The notes under the pieces: model-generated
What the model was told of the DNA's origin: nothing
Seen by the model: only the letters and a program-made list of their open reading frames with translations
Databases searched by the model: none
NCBI GenBank assembly: GCA_963709295.1
Contig: CAVPVW010000004.1
Coordinates: 310,001-374,000 of the forward strand
Reading direction: 5' to 3'
DNA length: 64,000 nucleotides
From: JBGPQJ01 sp963709295
Lineage (GTDB): Bacteria > Chloroflexota > Anaerolineae > Anaerolineales > Villigracilaceae
Shown: piece after piece, positions 26,911 through 36,013 of the stretch
Layout: each line of letters begins with the position of its first letter
How positions within the stretch are numbered: position 1 is the first letter of the stretch
Made by a program: the position numbers and the translations under genes

Positions 26911-26946
26911 CGTTCACTCCTTTTTATAAGTGCCAGTAATTTTCTG

Positions 26947-28098
26947 CTATTCTTCCACTTTGATCCATCTTTTTTCCAGGGCAGATTTCTGGATTGCCTC
27001 ACATAGTAACATTTCATGATGCCCATCTTTGAACGTGGCAAATTTTCCAGTCTCCGGCATTTTACCGGATTCCACAGCCCCGTAGAATTGACGGAAGACC
27101 TGGACGAACGTATCGGGATAGCCTTCCGCGTGCCCGCCAGGGAATCCGGTCAACGCTCTGGCTTCTGGATGGAACAGGGAGGGGTCTTTCGATAGCACCT
27201 GATTCGCTTGATCCCGGTAGCCAATCCAGAGCTCATTGGGATTTTCCTGTTCCCAGTGAAAGGCGGATTTCGATCCACTTATTTCAAACCAGAAGAAATT
27301 CTTGCGTCCTGCCGAGACCTGCGAAAGGCTAACGTTCCCAAGCGCGCCATTATTAAAACGGAACAGGATAACTGCCACATCTTCGGTGTGAATTGGCACT
27401 TCCTTGGTGGATATATTCTTTTCGATCTTGCCTGCATAGGTCTCAATGTTGCCTTCAGGTTGCAACCGGGTTGCATGGACTGTTGAAAAATCAGCGAAAA
27501 CTTCTGTGATCTTTAACCCGGTAAGATAGGTCACCATATCCATCCAGTGTGTGCCGATATCTGCGACAACACGCAGATGGCCGCCTTGATCGGGTTCAAG
27601 GCGCCAGTTCCAATCGGTCCGATGGAAGAGCCAATCCTGTAAATAGGCGCCATGGATGAGATAAGGAGTGCCGACGTCACCCGCGGCAATCCTTGCCTGC
27701 GCCTCCTGACAGATTGGATAAAACCGCAAATTGTAATTAACTGCAGTGATCAGCCCTCTATCCTTCGCCAAATCAGACAATATCCGGGATTCCGATGACG
27801 TCATGGCAAGCGGTTTTTCACACAGAACATGTTTTCCTGCCTCCAAAGCCTGCTTTGCCTGGGAAAAATGCAAGTTGTTCGGCGTGCATAAGTGGACCGC
27901 TTTTACCTCCGGATCCGCGAAAGCTTCTTCATAGTTGCGATACCAACGCGGGATCGATAGTTCGGAGGCGGCTTTCTTTGCTTCGGTTTGATCTATACCG
28001 GCGACACCCAGGACTTCCACGCCCAGTCTTCTTAGGGCCTGGATATGTGTCCTCCCCATGAACCCTAAACCGATGACAGCAACTTTTGGGTAACTCAT
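26947..28098 (-). CDS. Gfo/Idh/MocA family dehydrogenase
   Basis: 383-residue NAD(P)-dependent sugar oxidoreductase. The N-terminal Rossmann domain has GLGFMGRTH and CEKPLA, and the C-terminal domain carries AYLQDWLFHRTDWNWR and ADIGTHWMDM, where the catalytic histidine lies. This YLQDW subgroup includes enzymes acting on C3 of glucosides and 3-keto-glucose; the assignment to a substrate is inference. The ATG at 28098 follows GGAGG; a longer in-frame start at 28125 lacks a site. It forms a pair with the TIM-barrel gene 37 bases downstream. Confidence 0.88.
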   Translation of the reverse strand: MSYPKVAVIGLGFMGRTHIQALRRLGVEVLGVAGIDQTEAKKAASELSIPRWYRNYEEAFADPEVKAVHLCTPNNLHFSQAKQALEAGKHVLCEKPLAMTSSESRILSDLAKDRGLITAVNYNLRFYPICQEAQARIAAGDVGTPYLIHGAYLQDWLFHRTDWNWRLEPDQGGHLRVVADIGTHWMDMVTYLTGLKITEVFADFSTVHATRLQPEGNIETYAGKIEKNISTKEVPIHTEDVAVILFRFNNGALGNVSLSQVSAGRKNFFWFEISGSKSAFHWEQENPNELWIGYRDQANQVLSKDPSLFHPEARALTGFPGGHAEGYPDTFVQVFRQFYGAVESGKMPETGKFATFKDGHHEMLLCEAIQKSALEKRWIKVEE

Positions 28099-28190
28099 AG
28101 AACCTCCGAAAAATTTAATAACCACTCGATAAGCTGAGAATCAATAATTTATTTAATCAATTATTGCTAAGTGCGTACAGGTCTGCTTCG

Positions 28191-28250
28191 ATAAGACCCG
28201 GTTCTTCCAGACAACCAACGATACCGATTATTGGAAGAACCGGGTCTTAT
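28191..28250. repeat. 19-bp perfect inverted repeat
   Basis: ATAAGACCCGGTTCTTCCA (28191-28209) and its exact reverse complement (28232-28250) surround a 22-base spacer. It lies in the 186-bp gap between two minus-strand sugar genes, 35 bases after the upstream gene's stop. Neither side has a clear T-run, so it may be a processing or mRNA-stabilising stem, a terminator, or a dispersed repeat. A weaker AT-rich palindrome (AATAATT...AATTATT) lies at about 28143-28165. Confidence 0.75.
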
Positions 28251-28284
28251 TAAAACCACATCATTTCCTGGTAATAAAATTCTG

Positions 28285-29112
28285 CTAGATCAATTTGCTT
28301 AGATGCTGAAAGCTGCGAATCGCGTCTGGGACAGTTCCACATTCGACGCTGAAAACGATATCGTTCGGGCATTTCTTGACAGTCTCGATGACTCGTTTCC
28401 AATCCACGACCCCATCCCCGCAAGCGCAGCCGACCGGCGTACCGGTAACCTTTCCTTTTTCCTCACCACTTTGCGAGAAGCTGATGTCTTTTGCATGGAG
28501 ATGAACAAGGCGGGAGTTCACATGGGATAGCCACTCATACGTATCGGTGGTGCCGGCCAGGTAACTGTTGCCGGTGTCGTAGTTGATCCCGATCGCAGGG
28601 GATTTCACCAGCTCATAAATGCTGTCGAGTCCTTCCTGGGATTTGCTGTATTGTTGGTGAGGCTCGAGGCCGATCTTGATTCCATACCGCTCTGCGACCA
28701 GTGAAGCTTCCTTGAGAGTATAGGTCATCAGCTGGTAATCCATCTCTTTGGTCGTCCACTCCGGTTTGGGTCCCTCGTCCGTGTTCACCACCGGAGCTCC
28801 CGCATCGGATGCCCACCGGATCGCCTGTTTCAAGTATTCGACGCTGATCTCAGGCTTGCAAAGGGGAGTGTGCGAAGATAGGCCCGAGAGTTTGATTTTG
28901 TTTTTATCGCACAGGTCTTTTACCCAGCGCGGATCGTCAAACATGGATACGCTATGAAAATAGCGCGCTTCACTGAGCAGTTCCCGGCCCAGATGCACCA
29001 TGGGTTCAATATATTGGTATCCGATCTCTGCTGCTTTTTCGACACCCCATGCGAACGGTTTGTCATGATGGCGGACAAACTCCATATTGATTCCTAGAAA
29101 TATCTTGCCCAT
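28285..29112 (-). CDS. Xylose-isomerase-like TIM-barrel sugar isomerase/epimerase
   Basis: 275-residue barrel protein with metal-site segments GLEPHQQY, NYDTGNSYL, VHLHAKD and FSVECGT, complete in one frame. It resembles the next protein upstream (29145) in the DTGN and H.KD segments and in overall layout, suggesting a duplication. Family members include inosose dehydratases, hydroxypyruvate isomerases and the lyases/hydratases of 3-keto-sugar pathways. AAAGGAGAG precedes ATG. Confidence 0.85.
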   Translation of the reverse strand: MGKIFLGINMEFVRHHDKPFAWGVEKAAEIGYQYIEPMVHLGRELLSEARYFHSVSMFDDPRWVKDLCDKNKIKLSGLSSHTPLCKPEISVEYLKQAIRWASDAGAPVVNTDEGPKPEWTTKEMDYQLMTYTLKEASLVAERYGIKIGLEPHQQYSKSQEGLDSIYELVKSPAIGINYDTGNSYLAGTTDTYEWLSHVNSRLVHLHAKDISFSQSGEEKGKVTGTPVGCACGDGVVDWKRVIETVKKCPNDIVFSVECGTVPDAIRSFQHLSKLI

Positions 29113-29144
29113 TTGTCTCTCCTTTGAAAAAAAGCAATGAGGTG

Positions 29145-30027
29145 CTACTTCTTTTTGGCTGCCAACCGTTTATTCGCGTCCTCAACCAAGGGGCGGACAT
29201 AACGCCAGACTTTTCTCGATCATGGGACCGCCCTGTCCTTCGCATTCCAGGCTGACCACTCCGTCATAATTTATGTCCACGAGAATGTCAAAGCATTTTT
29301 TAATATTTTCGCCATTCACGCCATCTCCGATGGCACACTGGCTGACGGCGATACCGGTCAACTCGCCGCGCAGGGATTTGGCGAGAGATTCGCTCACATC
29401 TTTCACGTGCACATGACTGACCTTGTTCTTGAATTTTTGCAGGAATGCAACGGGATCCTGACCGGCGATAAAAGTGTTTCCGGTGTCCATGTTCATGCGC
29501 AAGTAGGGACTGTCTGCAAACGCCAGCATTTTTTCCATGAATTCCGGTTTGGTGGTGTAGTATCCATGCGGCTCGATATCAATGATCATTTTGTACCGTT
29601 CGGCAACTTCGATGATCTGGCCGTATGCCCGTTTCATCATATCGAGCGCTTGTTCGTGAGAAAGACCCTTTGGGGCAAAGCGATCGTCCGTCGTATCGAT
29701 ATGATCACATCCGACGATGTACGCCCAGCGGATTGTCCGCAGCGTGTATTCGACCCCCAGGGAAGTCCCTTCCGGCAGTGACATGGGAAAGGCAGCGTCG
29801 ATTTGAGAAAACCGAACACCGTACTTCTCGATTTTTTCACGCCACATCATCGGATCTTCCCACATGGCCACATGAGGTTGGTATCCCAAACCATGGATCC
29901 AGCTTACCCCATCGATCATCCCGCATTCGATCCAATGCACATCATTTTTCTGGGCCCATTGAAGAGCCTGTTCGAAACTCCAGTAACTGCTATTAAATGC
30001 GTCCGTATGGAAACCAATTTCAATCAT
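29145..30027 (-). CDS. Xylose-isomerase-like TIM-barrel sugar isomerase/epimerase, one frameshift near the end
   Basis: The long frame runs from MIEIGFHTDAFNSSYW to GGPMIEKSLA with metal-site segments DIEPHGYY, NMDTGNTF, VHVKDVS and SLECEGQ, then stops at 29182. Removing one T of TT at about 29201 continues YVRPLVEDANKRLAAKKK, a natural C-terminal helix, to a stop at 29145 (293 residues). The uncorrected protein loses only the last helix and might still fold. GGAAGGAG lies before ATG. It follows the importer genes behind a hairpin. Confidence 0.82.
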
Positions 30028-30065
30028 GGTGATCGAACTCCTTCCATGGAGAATAATTGCACCTT

Positions 30066-30104
30066 GAAAATGAGCCCACCCGAGATCCGAGCGGGCTCAT
30101 TTTC
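30066..30104 (-). terminator. Hairpin behind the binding-protein gene
   Basis: GAAAATGAGCCC and GGGCTCATTTTC pair perfectly over 12 bp around a 15-base loop, with the T-rich end built into the stem. It stands just after the solute-binding protein gene and before the isomerase genes. Such stems often allow partial read-through and keep the binding protein at higher level. Confidence 0.7.
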
Positions 30105-30124
30105 TTTACTTCATGCAATACAGC

Positions 30125-31393
30125 TTAGGGCATGACGTCCTGATACTTGGTGGTATCGAGGGCTTGCCAGGCTTCCGGCCAGTTGCTCATATCCTCAGCG
30201 CCGCTCATAACATAATACAGCGGGGGCATGCCGTTGCCGATGTAGTTCTCGAGGTTTTCAGCATTGATATCCGGCTGGGGCAGAACCCAGTTGTGCTGGA
30301 CAGGCTTACCCTGCAGGAAATTGACTGCAGCCAGAACAGCGGTGCGCCACTGGAAGGTCGAGAAGGTGGGCGCAAGACCGTTGATGTCATTCGCTGCCCA
30401 ATATTCCAGGAAGTCCTGCTGATCCTCGCCGATCATGACTTTCGGATAAGGCGCTCCGGCATCCTTGAAGGCTTCGAGGATGGTCACAGCGGTACCACCA
30501 GCGTCCATCCAGACGGCATCGATGGTGCCATATTTGGCCAGGTAGTCGCTCACAACCGTGCTGGCTTTGAAGGAATCGTAGGCAACAAATTCGACACCGA
30601 TGACGTTGATCTGGGGGTTCTCTTCAAAGATCTTGCGGGCTGCACCCCAGCGCTGTTCAAGCACGTCCACACCCGGGAGGATGCGGAAAGCAAGCACGTT
30701 ACCGCCTTCAGGACCGAGATCATCCACAACCTTCTGGGCACCCAGAATACCGAAGGCATAACCACCGATGGTGCGTTCGGAAACGACCGGGCAGTCAGTC
30801 TGGGCATAGCGGTCGAACTGAATAACCGGCATCACTTCGCAGGCTTTTTCAACGATGGGAGTCAAGGCTTCGGAGGTGTTGGAGGCAACGATCAGGAGGT
30901 CGCATTTCCCGGGGGTATTGATGATATCCTGGATGTCTGCGATCTGCTTGGCATCGTCACCTGCGGCATCGAGGTGGTAGAAGTTCTTGACGAGGCCTGC
31001 ACCACGGAGCATTTCAACCTGCTCGCGCATGGTCACATACCCGGTCACACGCCAAGGATTATTGACACCAGCGTTTGAGAAGCAGAGATTGTAGGGGGGT
31101 TCCTTGCCGGCAAAGCTGGCATACTCCGGGTATTTGCTGATATCGGTGGGGTTGTCGACCAGATACTGCAGGTAGATCGGGTCGTTCGGATTGACAGGTT
31201 TTGCACTCATCAAATCCTTGTTAATTGCATAATCCTTGTCATTGAAGAACTGAGGTGCAACTTTCGCGGATTCCATCTGTAAGCCGGGATTGGCAGCGGC
31301 TTCAGATTCTTCAGGAGCCGCAGGGGCGCAAGCCGAGAACAATATGGTCAGTCCAACGAGCAGTGCCAACATGACGAAAATACTTTTCTTCAT
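30125..31393 (-). CDS. Sugar ABC transporter substrate-binding lipoprotein
   Basis: 422 residues with a lipoprotein signal peptide (hydrophobic segment to LFSAC, cysteine 22) and a periplasmic-binding-protein type 1 fold like RbsB: NLCFSNAGVNNPWR, GKCDLLIVASNTSEALTPIVEKA and FAGTA-type hinge region. It delivers sugar to the two RbsC-type permeases encoded upstream. The ligand is unknown. GGAGGAG precedes ATG; the 132-bp gap before it and the hairpin behind it suggest separate control of expression. Confidence 0.92.
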   Translation of the reverse strand: MKKSIFVMLALLVGLTILFSACAPAAPEESEAAANPGLQMESAKVAPQFFNDKDYAINKDLMSAKPVNPNDPIYLQYLVDNPTDISKYPEYASFAGKEPPYNLCFSNAGVNNPWRVTGYVTMREQVEMLRGAGLVKNFYHLDAAGDDAKQIADIQDIINTPGKCDLLIVASNTSEALTPIVEKACEVMPVIQFDRYAQTDCPVVSERTIGGYAFGILGAQKVVDDLGPEGGNVLAFRILPGVDVLEQRWGAARKIFEENPQINVIGVEFVAYDSFKASTVVSDYLAKYGTIDAVWMDAGGTAVTILEAFKDAGAPYPKVMIGEDQQDFLEYWAANDINGLAPTFSTFQWRTAVLAAVNFLQGKPVQHNWVLPQPDINAENLENYIGNGMPPLYYVMSGAEDMSNWPEAWQALDTTKYQDVMP

Positions 31394-31525
31394 TAGCTTT
31401 CTCCTCCAATATGAAAAATGTTTGGATTTTGAATTACGGATTGACTATCCCTTGCTTCTAACATGTTTCAATCGATTGCACCACCTCCTTTTCAGCATCA
31501 TTCATTAAAACAACCTCATCACCTT

Positions 31526-32533
31526 TTACCGCTTTTTCATGGTGCTAAGCGCCGAATAAGCCACTACTCCAATAATGATCAGCCCCTGGACTGCATCGGT
31601 ATAGGGTTTTGGTAATCCAAGCTGGTTCAAGAGGTTGACGATCGCCTGTAACGTAAAAGCGCCAAAAATTACATTGATCACGTTCCCCTTTCCGCCTCCC
31701 AGGAGAACGCCACCGATGACGCAAGCCGCGATCGCCTGCATTTCCATCCCTTCTCCGATGGTCACATTCACACCGCCGTAACCGGCGACCATGATCCCGC
31801 CCAGGACAGCCAAAACGCTGCAGACTATGAAGGTCATCACGCGGACAAGTTTCTTCCTTACTCCGGAGAAACCCGCTGCGACCATATTATCTCCAACGGC
31901 GAGGATCTGCCGGCCATAATTTGTGCGGTGGAAAATGATATAGGTGATTATGGCCAGGATGATCAGGATAATGAGAGAGTATGGGATCCTGGTAAAAAAT
32001 GGCACGTCTTGTATATAGTTCCTGCCGAACATGCGGAAGTTGTCAGTCAGGTATCCTTTCGGCGCTCCGCCAACATAATAGAGGGCTGCGCCACGTACCA
32101 CCATCATCATCCCAAGGGTGGTGATGAAGGATGGCACTTTAAGGAAACTCACCACCAATCCATTGACGAGACCAATCAAAACACCGAAACAGATCAGGAT
32201 GAGAATATTCGGGAGCGCATTGGAGGGGTCATTGGCCAGGTATTTTGAACTTGCCAATACAACAAAGGTTACGATCGCACCGATGGAGAGATCAAAGCCT
32301 CCAAGAGCCAGGACAAACATTTGACCAATGGCCAGAACGGCCAACGGCGACGCCGGGCGGAAGAAAGTCATAATCCCATTCATTGTCTGGTAACCCGTGG
32401 GGTTTAAAAATCCCAAGGTGATAAAGATCAATAGAAACATAGGGTAGACAGGTGGGATCCTCCTGACCCAACCCCATAGCTTCCGGAGAAAATTGGGTGA
32501 AGAACCTTGCGATGAAAGTGACGAGGTTGTCAT
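31526..32533 (-). CDS. Sugar ABC transporter permease (RbsC family)
   Basis: 335 residues with about eight to ten hydrophobic segments and the family segments LALGGFDLSIGAIVTFVVL, GLVNGLVVSFLKVPSFITTLGMM and GGVLLGGGKGNVINVIFGA. It is one of two permeases and probably forms a heterodimer with the product of the next gene upstream. AAGGAG stands before ATG. Confidence 0.93.
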   Translation of the reverse strand: MTTSSLSSQGSSPNFLRKLWGWVRRIPPVYPMFLLIFITLGFLNPTGYQTMNGIMTFFRPASPLAVLAIGQMFVLALGGFDLSIGAIVTFVVLASSKYLANDPSNALPNILILICFGVLIGLVNGLVVSFLKVPSFITTLGMMMVVRGAALYYVGGAPKGYLTDNFRMFGRNYIQDVPFFTRIPYSLIILIILAIITYIIFHRTNYGRQILAVGDNMVAAGFSGVRKKLVRVMTFIVCSVLAVLGGIMVAGYGGVNVTIGEGMEMQAIAACVIGGVLLGGGKGNVINVIFGAFTLQAIVNLLNQLGLPKPYTDAVQGLIIIGVVAYSALSTMKKR

Positions 32534-32545
32534 TCGATCTACTCC

Positions 32546-33541
32546 TTAAGCCGCTTCTTTTTTCGAGCGCATGGTGTAGCTGGCCACCGCAAGTACGATG
32601 ATCAAACCCTGGAAGACGATCTTCAAGTAGGGGTTGACGCCTAATTGGTTGAATGCGGTGCTCAGGACCCCGAAGATCAATACCCCCGCAAGAGTACCCC
32701 AGACACTTCCCTTACCTCCGGAAAGCGCGGTTCCGCCAATAACGGCAACTGCGATTGAATTCAGATCATAGAAACCATTAGGCCCAACCCAGGGGGCGCC
32801 GGAGCGCATTAAACTGACCAGGAAAATTCCGGCAAGCACGGCCGTTACGCTGCAAAAGACGTGAGCTGCGATGACCACCCGATCGGTCCGCACGCCCGAT
32901 AGACGGGCTACTTCGGAATTGCCGCCGACACCGTAAAGATGGGAGCCGAATTTTGTCCTTGCAAGAATAAACCAACCGAGCGTGACGACTAACAATAGGA
33001 TAAGAATTGAAACCGGGATGGGGCCAAGGGTCCCGTACCCGAAATATTCAAAGGTCTTTGGAACACTGCCGGTATAATTCGAGAACGTGGCGTTAATGAT
33101 GCCCTTGATGATCAAGCTTGTCCCCAGGGTGGCGATGAAGGGATTGACTCGCAGCTTTGTGATGATCAAGCCATTGACCAATCCGATGGCTATCCCAATC
33201 GCGAAAACTCCCAAAATAGCCGTTGGGACATTCTCGGTTTTTCCCTGCATGAGGTAGGAGGACATAACGGCCGTGATGCTGATCGTGTAAGCCACCGAAA
33301 GATCAATGGACGCCCCAATGAGCACCATGGTCTGCCCAACCGCGACAATTCCCAACGCCACCGACCGGACAATGATATTCAACATGATCAACGGATTGGT
33401 GAAAATTTGTCCATCTGCAAAAAATTGATCCAGGATCCCGCTGAAAACGAAAACAACGATCAAGAAATAAAAGACCGGTGGTATGGTCAGGGATCTGGAA
33501 GTTCGTTTAAACCAGTTCTCTGGTGCAGGATGAGTCGTCAT
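32546..33541 (-). CDS. Sugar ABC transporter permease (RbsC family)
   Basis: 331 residues with LIGASIDLSVAYTISITAVMSSYL, GLVNGLIITKLRVNPFIATLG and GGTALSGGKGSVWGTLAGVL, the same pattern as its neighbour. The ATG at 33541 stands two bases after the ATPase stop, with AAGGAA as ribosome binding site, so translation is coupled; a longer in-frame reading to 33673 would overlap the ATPase gene and has no site. Confidence 0.92.
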   Translation of the reverse strand: MTTHPAPENWFKRTSRSLTIPPVFYFLIVVFVFSGILDQFFADGQIFTNPLIMLNIIVRSVALGIVAVGQTMVLIGASIDLSVAYTISITAVMSSYLMQGKTENVPTAILGVFAIGIAIGLVNGLIITKLRVNPFIATLGTSLIIKGIINATFSNYTGSVPKTFEYFGYGTLGPIPVSILILLLVVTLGWFILARTKFGSHLYGVGGNSEVARLSGVRTDRVVIAAHVFCSVTAVLAGIFLVSLMRSGAPWVGPNGFYDLNSIAVAVIGGTALSGGKGSVWGTLAGVLIFGVLSTAFNQLGVNPYLKIVFQGLIIVLAVASYTMRSKKEAA

Positions 33542-33542
33542 C

Positions 33543-35129
33543 TTATTCCTTCCCTCCTGATGCTTGGTTTTCCACATCCTGGTCTTTTGAGTGGCCGGTT
33601 GCCATGAACATGATGTCCTGCTCGGTGGATTTTGCCGGAAGTTCTCCCGCAATTTGTCCATCGCGCATGACAAGGATGCGATCGCTCATCCCAAGGACCT
33701 CAGGAAGTTCCGATGAGATCATCAGAACCGCAATGCCTTCTTTCGTAAGTCGGCGGATCATGTCGTGGATGCCTGCTTTTGCTTCAACGTCGATTCCGCG
33801 CGTGGGCTCGTCAAAAATGAAGATGTTGGCTTTTGAAGAAAGCCATTTCGAAAGAACGACTTTCTGCTGGTTCCCACCGCTTAGGAATTGAGCTTCTCGA
33901 TCGAATGTATCTGCACGGAGGTCAACCTGATTTGCCAAAGTGGGGACCAGTTTCTTCGAACTGCGTATTCCATCTTTATAGATGAACCCTAACAGTGGTT
34001 GAAGCGTGCGCACCGTGAGGAGGATATTGTCCCGGATGGGTTGCTTCTGTAACAAGCCTTCTGCTTTCCGATCCTCTGTGACATACCCCATTTTTAGCCG
34101 GATCGCATCCGGTGGGCTCTTTATGTTTCTTACTTTTCCGCTGACTTCCAGTGTACCGGTCTTGAAAGGGACCACTCCAAATAGCGCTTGGGCCAGCTCC
34201 GTCCGTCCGGAGCCCTGCAGACCTGCCACACATAGAATCTCACCCTTGCGCAACTCCAGATTGATATCCTTTAGAAAATCATTGCTGCCGTTTGTGATTC
34301 GCAGCACCACATCGCCAAAATCCTCCGGTGCTCCAAGCGGCGGGAAGTAGTGATCCAAATCGCGCCCGACCATCATCCGCACAACATCGTGGGGGGTCGT
34401 ATCCTGAGTCATCACTGTCCCGACCAGCTCGCCGTCCTTGAGGACTGAAATCTTTTCTGCAATATCGAATACCTCGATCAGGCGATGGGAAATGAAAATG
34501 ATCGCCATGCCGCGGTTCTTTAATTTTGTGATCAGGTCGGTGAGCATTTTTACTTCCACAGTGGTTAATGACGCTGTGGGTTCATCCATGATCAAGACTT
34601 TTGAATCAAAGGAAATCGCTTTTGCGATCTCGACGATCTGCTGCTCGGCGACCGATAGCGTATGGCACATCGCCGTCGGCTCAACCATTTGGTGTGCTTC
34701 AATATCTTTTAGAACGGCGACGGCTTGTTTGTTCAATTCGGCAACATCCAGCACGCCAAATCTTCCCGGTTCTCTGCCCAGGAAAATGTTCTGCGCCACC
34801 GTGCGTTCGGGAAGCAGGTTGAATTCCTGGTAGATAATACTCACACCTTTTAACTGGGCTTCCTTAGGGTGAGAGAATGAGACACGCTCACCGCGTAAAA
34901 ACATCTCACCCGAATCGGGAGTATAGGCACCCGACATGATCTTCATCAGAGTGGATTTCCCTGCACCATTCTCGCCAACTACCGCATGTACCTCGCCGGG
35001 CAGGAAATCCAGGGATATGTTGTTGCATGCAACCACGCCTGGAAATCGCTTGCTAATGTTGCGGACTTCCATTACAGGTCCATTTTGAAGGGAGATATCA
35101 GCCGCATTTGAAGTATTTGCTAAAGTCAT
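33543..35129 (-). CDS. Sugar ABC transporter ATPase (RbsA/MglA type, two domains)
   Basis: 528 residues with two ATPase domains. The first has Walker A GENGAGKST, signature LSVAEQQ and Walker B VLIMDEPT; the second has a degenerate Walker A (GLQGSGRTE), signature LSGGNQQKV and IFIFDEPT, as usual for ribose/galactose-type importers. It powers uptake with the two permeases and the binding protein downstream. The 17-bp gap to the epimerase gene places them in one operon. Confidence 0.94.
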   Translation of the reverse strand: MTLANTSNAADISLQNGPVMEVRNISKRFPGVVACNNISLDFLPGEVHAVVGENGAGKSTLMKIMSGAYTPDSGEMFLRGERVSFSHPKEAQLKGVSIIYQEFNLLPERTVAQNIFLGREPGRFGVLDVAELNKQAVAVLKDIEAHQMVEPTAMCHTLSVAEQQIVEIAKAISFDSKVLIMDEPTASLTTVEVKMLTDLITKLKNRGMAIIFISHRLIEVFDIAEKISVLKDGELVGTVMTQDTTPHDVVRMMVGRDLDHYFPPLGAPEDFGDVVLRITNGSNDFLKDINLELRKGEILCVAGLQGSGRTELAQALFGVVPFKTGTLEVSGKVRNIKSPPDAIRLKMGYVTEDRKAEGLLQKQPIRDNILLTVRTLQPLLGFIYKDGIRSSKKLVPTLANQVDLRADTFDREAQFLSGGNQQKVVLSKWLSSKANIFIFDEPTRGIDVEAKAGIHDMIRRLTKEGIAVLMISSELPEVLGMSDRILVMRDGQIAGELPAKSTEQDIMFMATGHSKDQDVENQASGGKE

Positions 35130-35146
35130 GGAAACCTCGTCTCTCT

Positions 35147-36004
35147 TCAGCTTACTTGCGCGAGTTCAGTTTTCAAGAATTTCAAACCCTGGGTGGCAAT
35201 CGCATCCTGGCTGGGCGCGATCTCACGCCAAATACATACCGCACGCGCAATCTCTTTCACTTGAGATGTAAAAGATTTAATCACAACCGGTCCATCGTAA
35301 TTGATGTCCCTTAATGCCCTTGAGACGTCATTCCAACGAACCTGGCCGGTCCCTGGAACCCCACGGTCATTCTCACAGGCATGAAAATGAAAGAGTTTCT
35401 TGTCAGCCAACCTGATGGCATCACCGCTGTTTTTTTCTTCCAGATGCATGTGAAATGTGTCCAGGTGGAGACCAACATTATCCATGCCGGTCTGGTCGAT
35501 AAAATCAATCCCCTGCGAAACAATATTAAGCATGTCGGTTTCGAATCGATTTAATGTCTCAAGTGCCAATTTAATACCTCTTGGTTTTGCGTATTGCGCC
35601 ATTTCCCGGATTCCAATGACGGATCGGTCCCACTCCGCAAGGCGCAATTTTTCATCTTCAAAATGGTCCTTCCCTACGGAAGAGTACATTGGACCACAAA
35701 CGACAGGGGAGCCCAGCTTTACGGCGGCATCGATCAACCATTTGATATAGGTTTTCGCATTATCGACGATTTTCGAATCGGTACTACAGAGGTTCCGGTC
35801 AGGTCCAAAAGCACCGCACACGATTGCGGATAATCCATTCTTCTTCAGGTCGTTTTTTGCTTCCTCAAGATCAATAAGCCCGGGATTCTCCACGGATAAC
35901 TCAAAAACATCGAATCCAATCCCCTTCACTTTCGGCGCAAGATCCTTGATCGCTTTCGTGGTACACGGGGACACCCAGACAAATGAGTTAACGCCAAACT
36001 TCAT
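35147..36004 (-). CDS. D-tagatose/psicose 3-epimerase-like TIM-barrel protein with altered metal site
   Basis: 285 residues of the ketose 3-epimerase branch. LALETLNRFETD holds the first glutamate, LHLDTFHMHLEE the aspartate, and FHFHACENDRGVPGTGQV the histidine. The last metal ligand, normally a glutamate in a VVxExF context, reads VVIKSF here (codon AAA at about 35266), so the fourth ligand is lysine. Either the protein has lost catalysis, uses another ligand, or the base is wrong (GAA to AAA). AGGAG precedes ATG. It lies between the ROK gene and the importer genes. Confidence 0.85.
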   Translation of the reverse strand: MKFGVNSFVWVSPCTTKAIKDLAPKVKGIGFDVFELSVENPGLIDLEEAKNDLKKNGLSAIVCGAFGPDRNLCSTDSKIVDNAKTYIKWLIDAAVKLGSPVVCGPMYSSVGKDHFEDEKLRLAEWDRSVIGIREMAQYAKPRGIKLALETLNRFETDMLNIVSQGIDFIDQTGMDNVGLHLDTFHMHLEEKNSGDAIRLADKKLFHFHACENDRGVPGTGQVRWNDVSRALRDINYDGPVVIKSFTSQVKEIARAVCIWREIAPSQDAIATQGLKFLKTELAQVS

Positions 36005-36013
36005 TTTTTTCTC

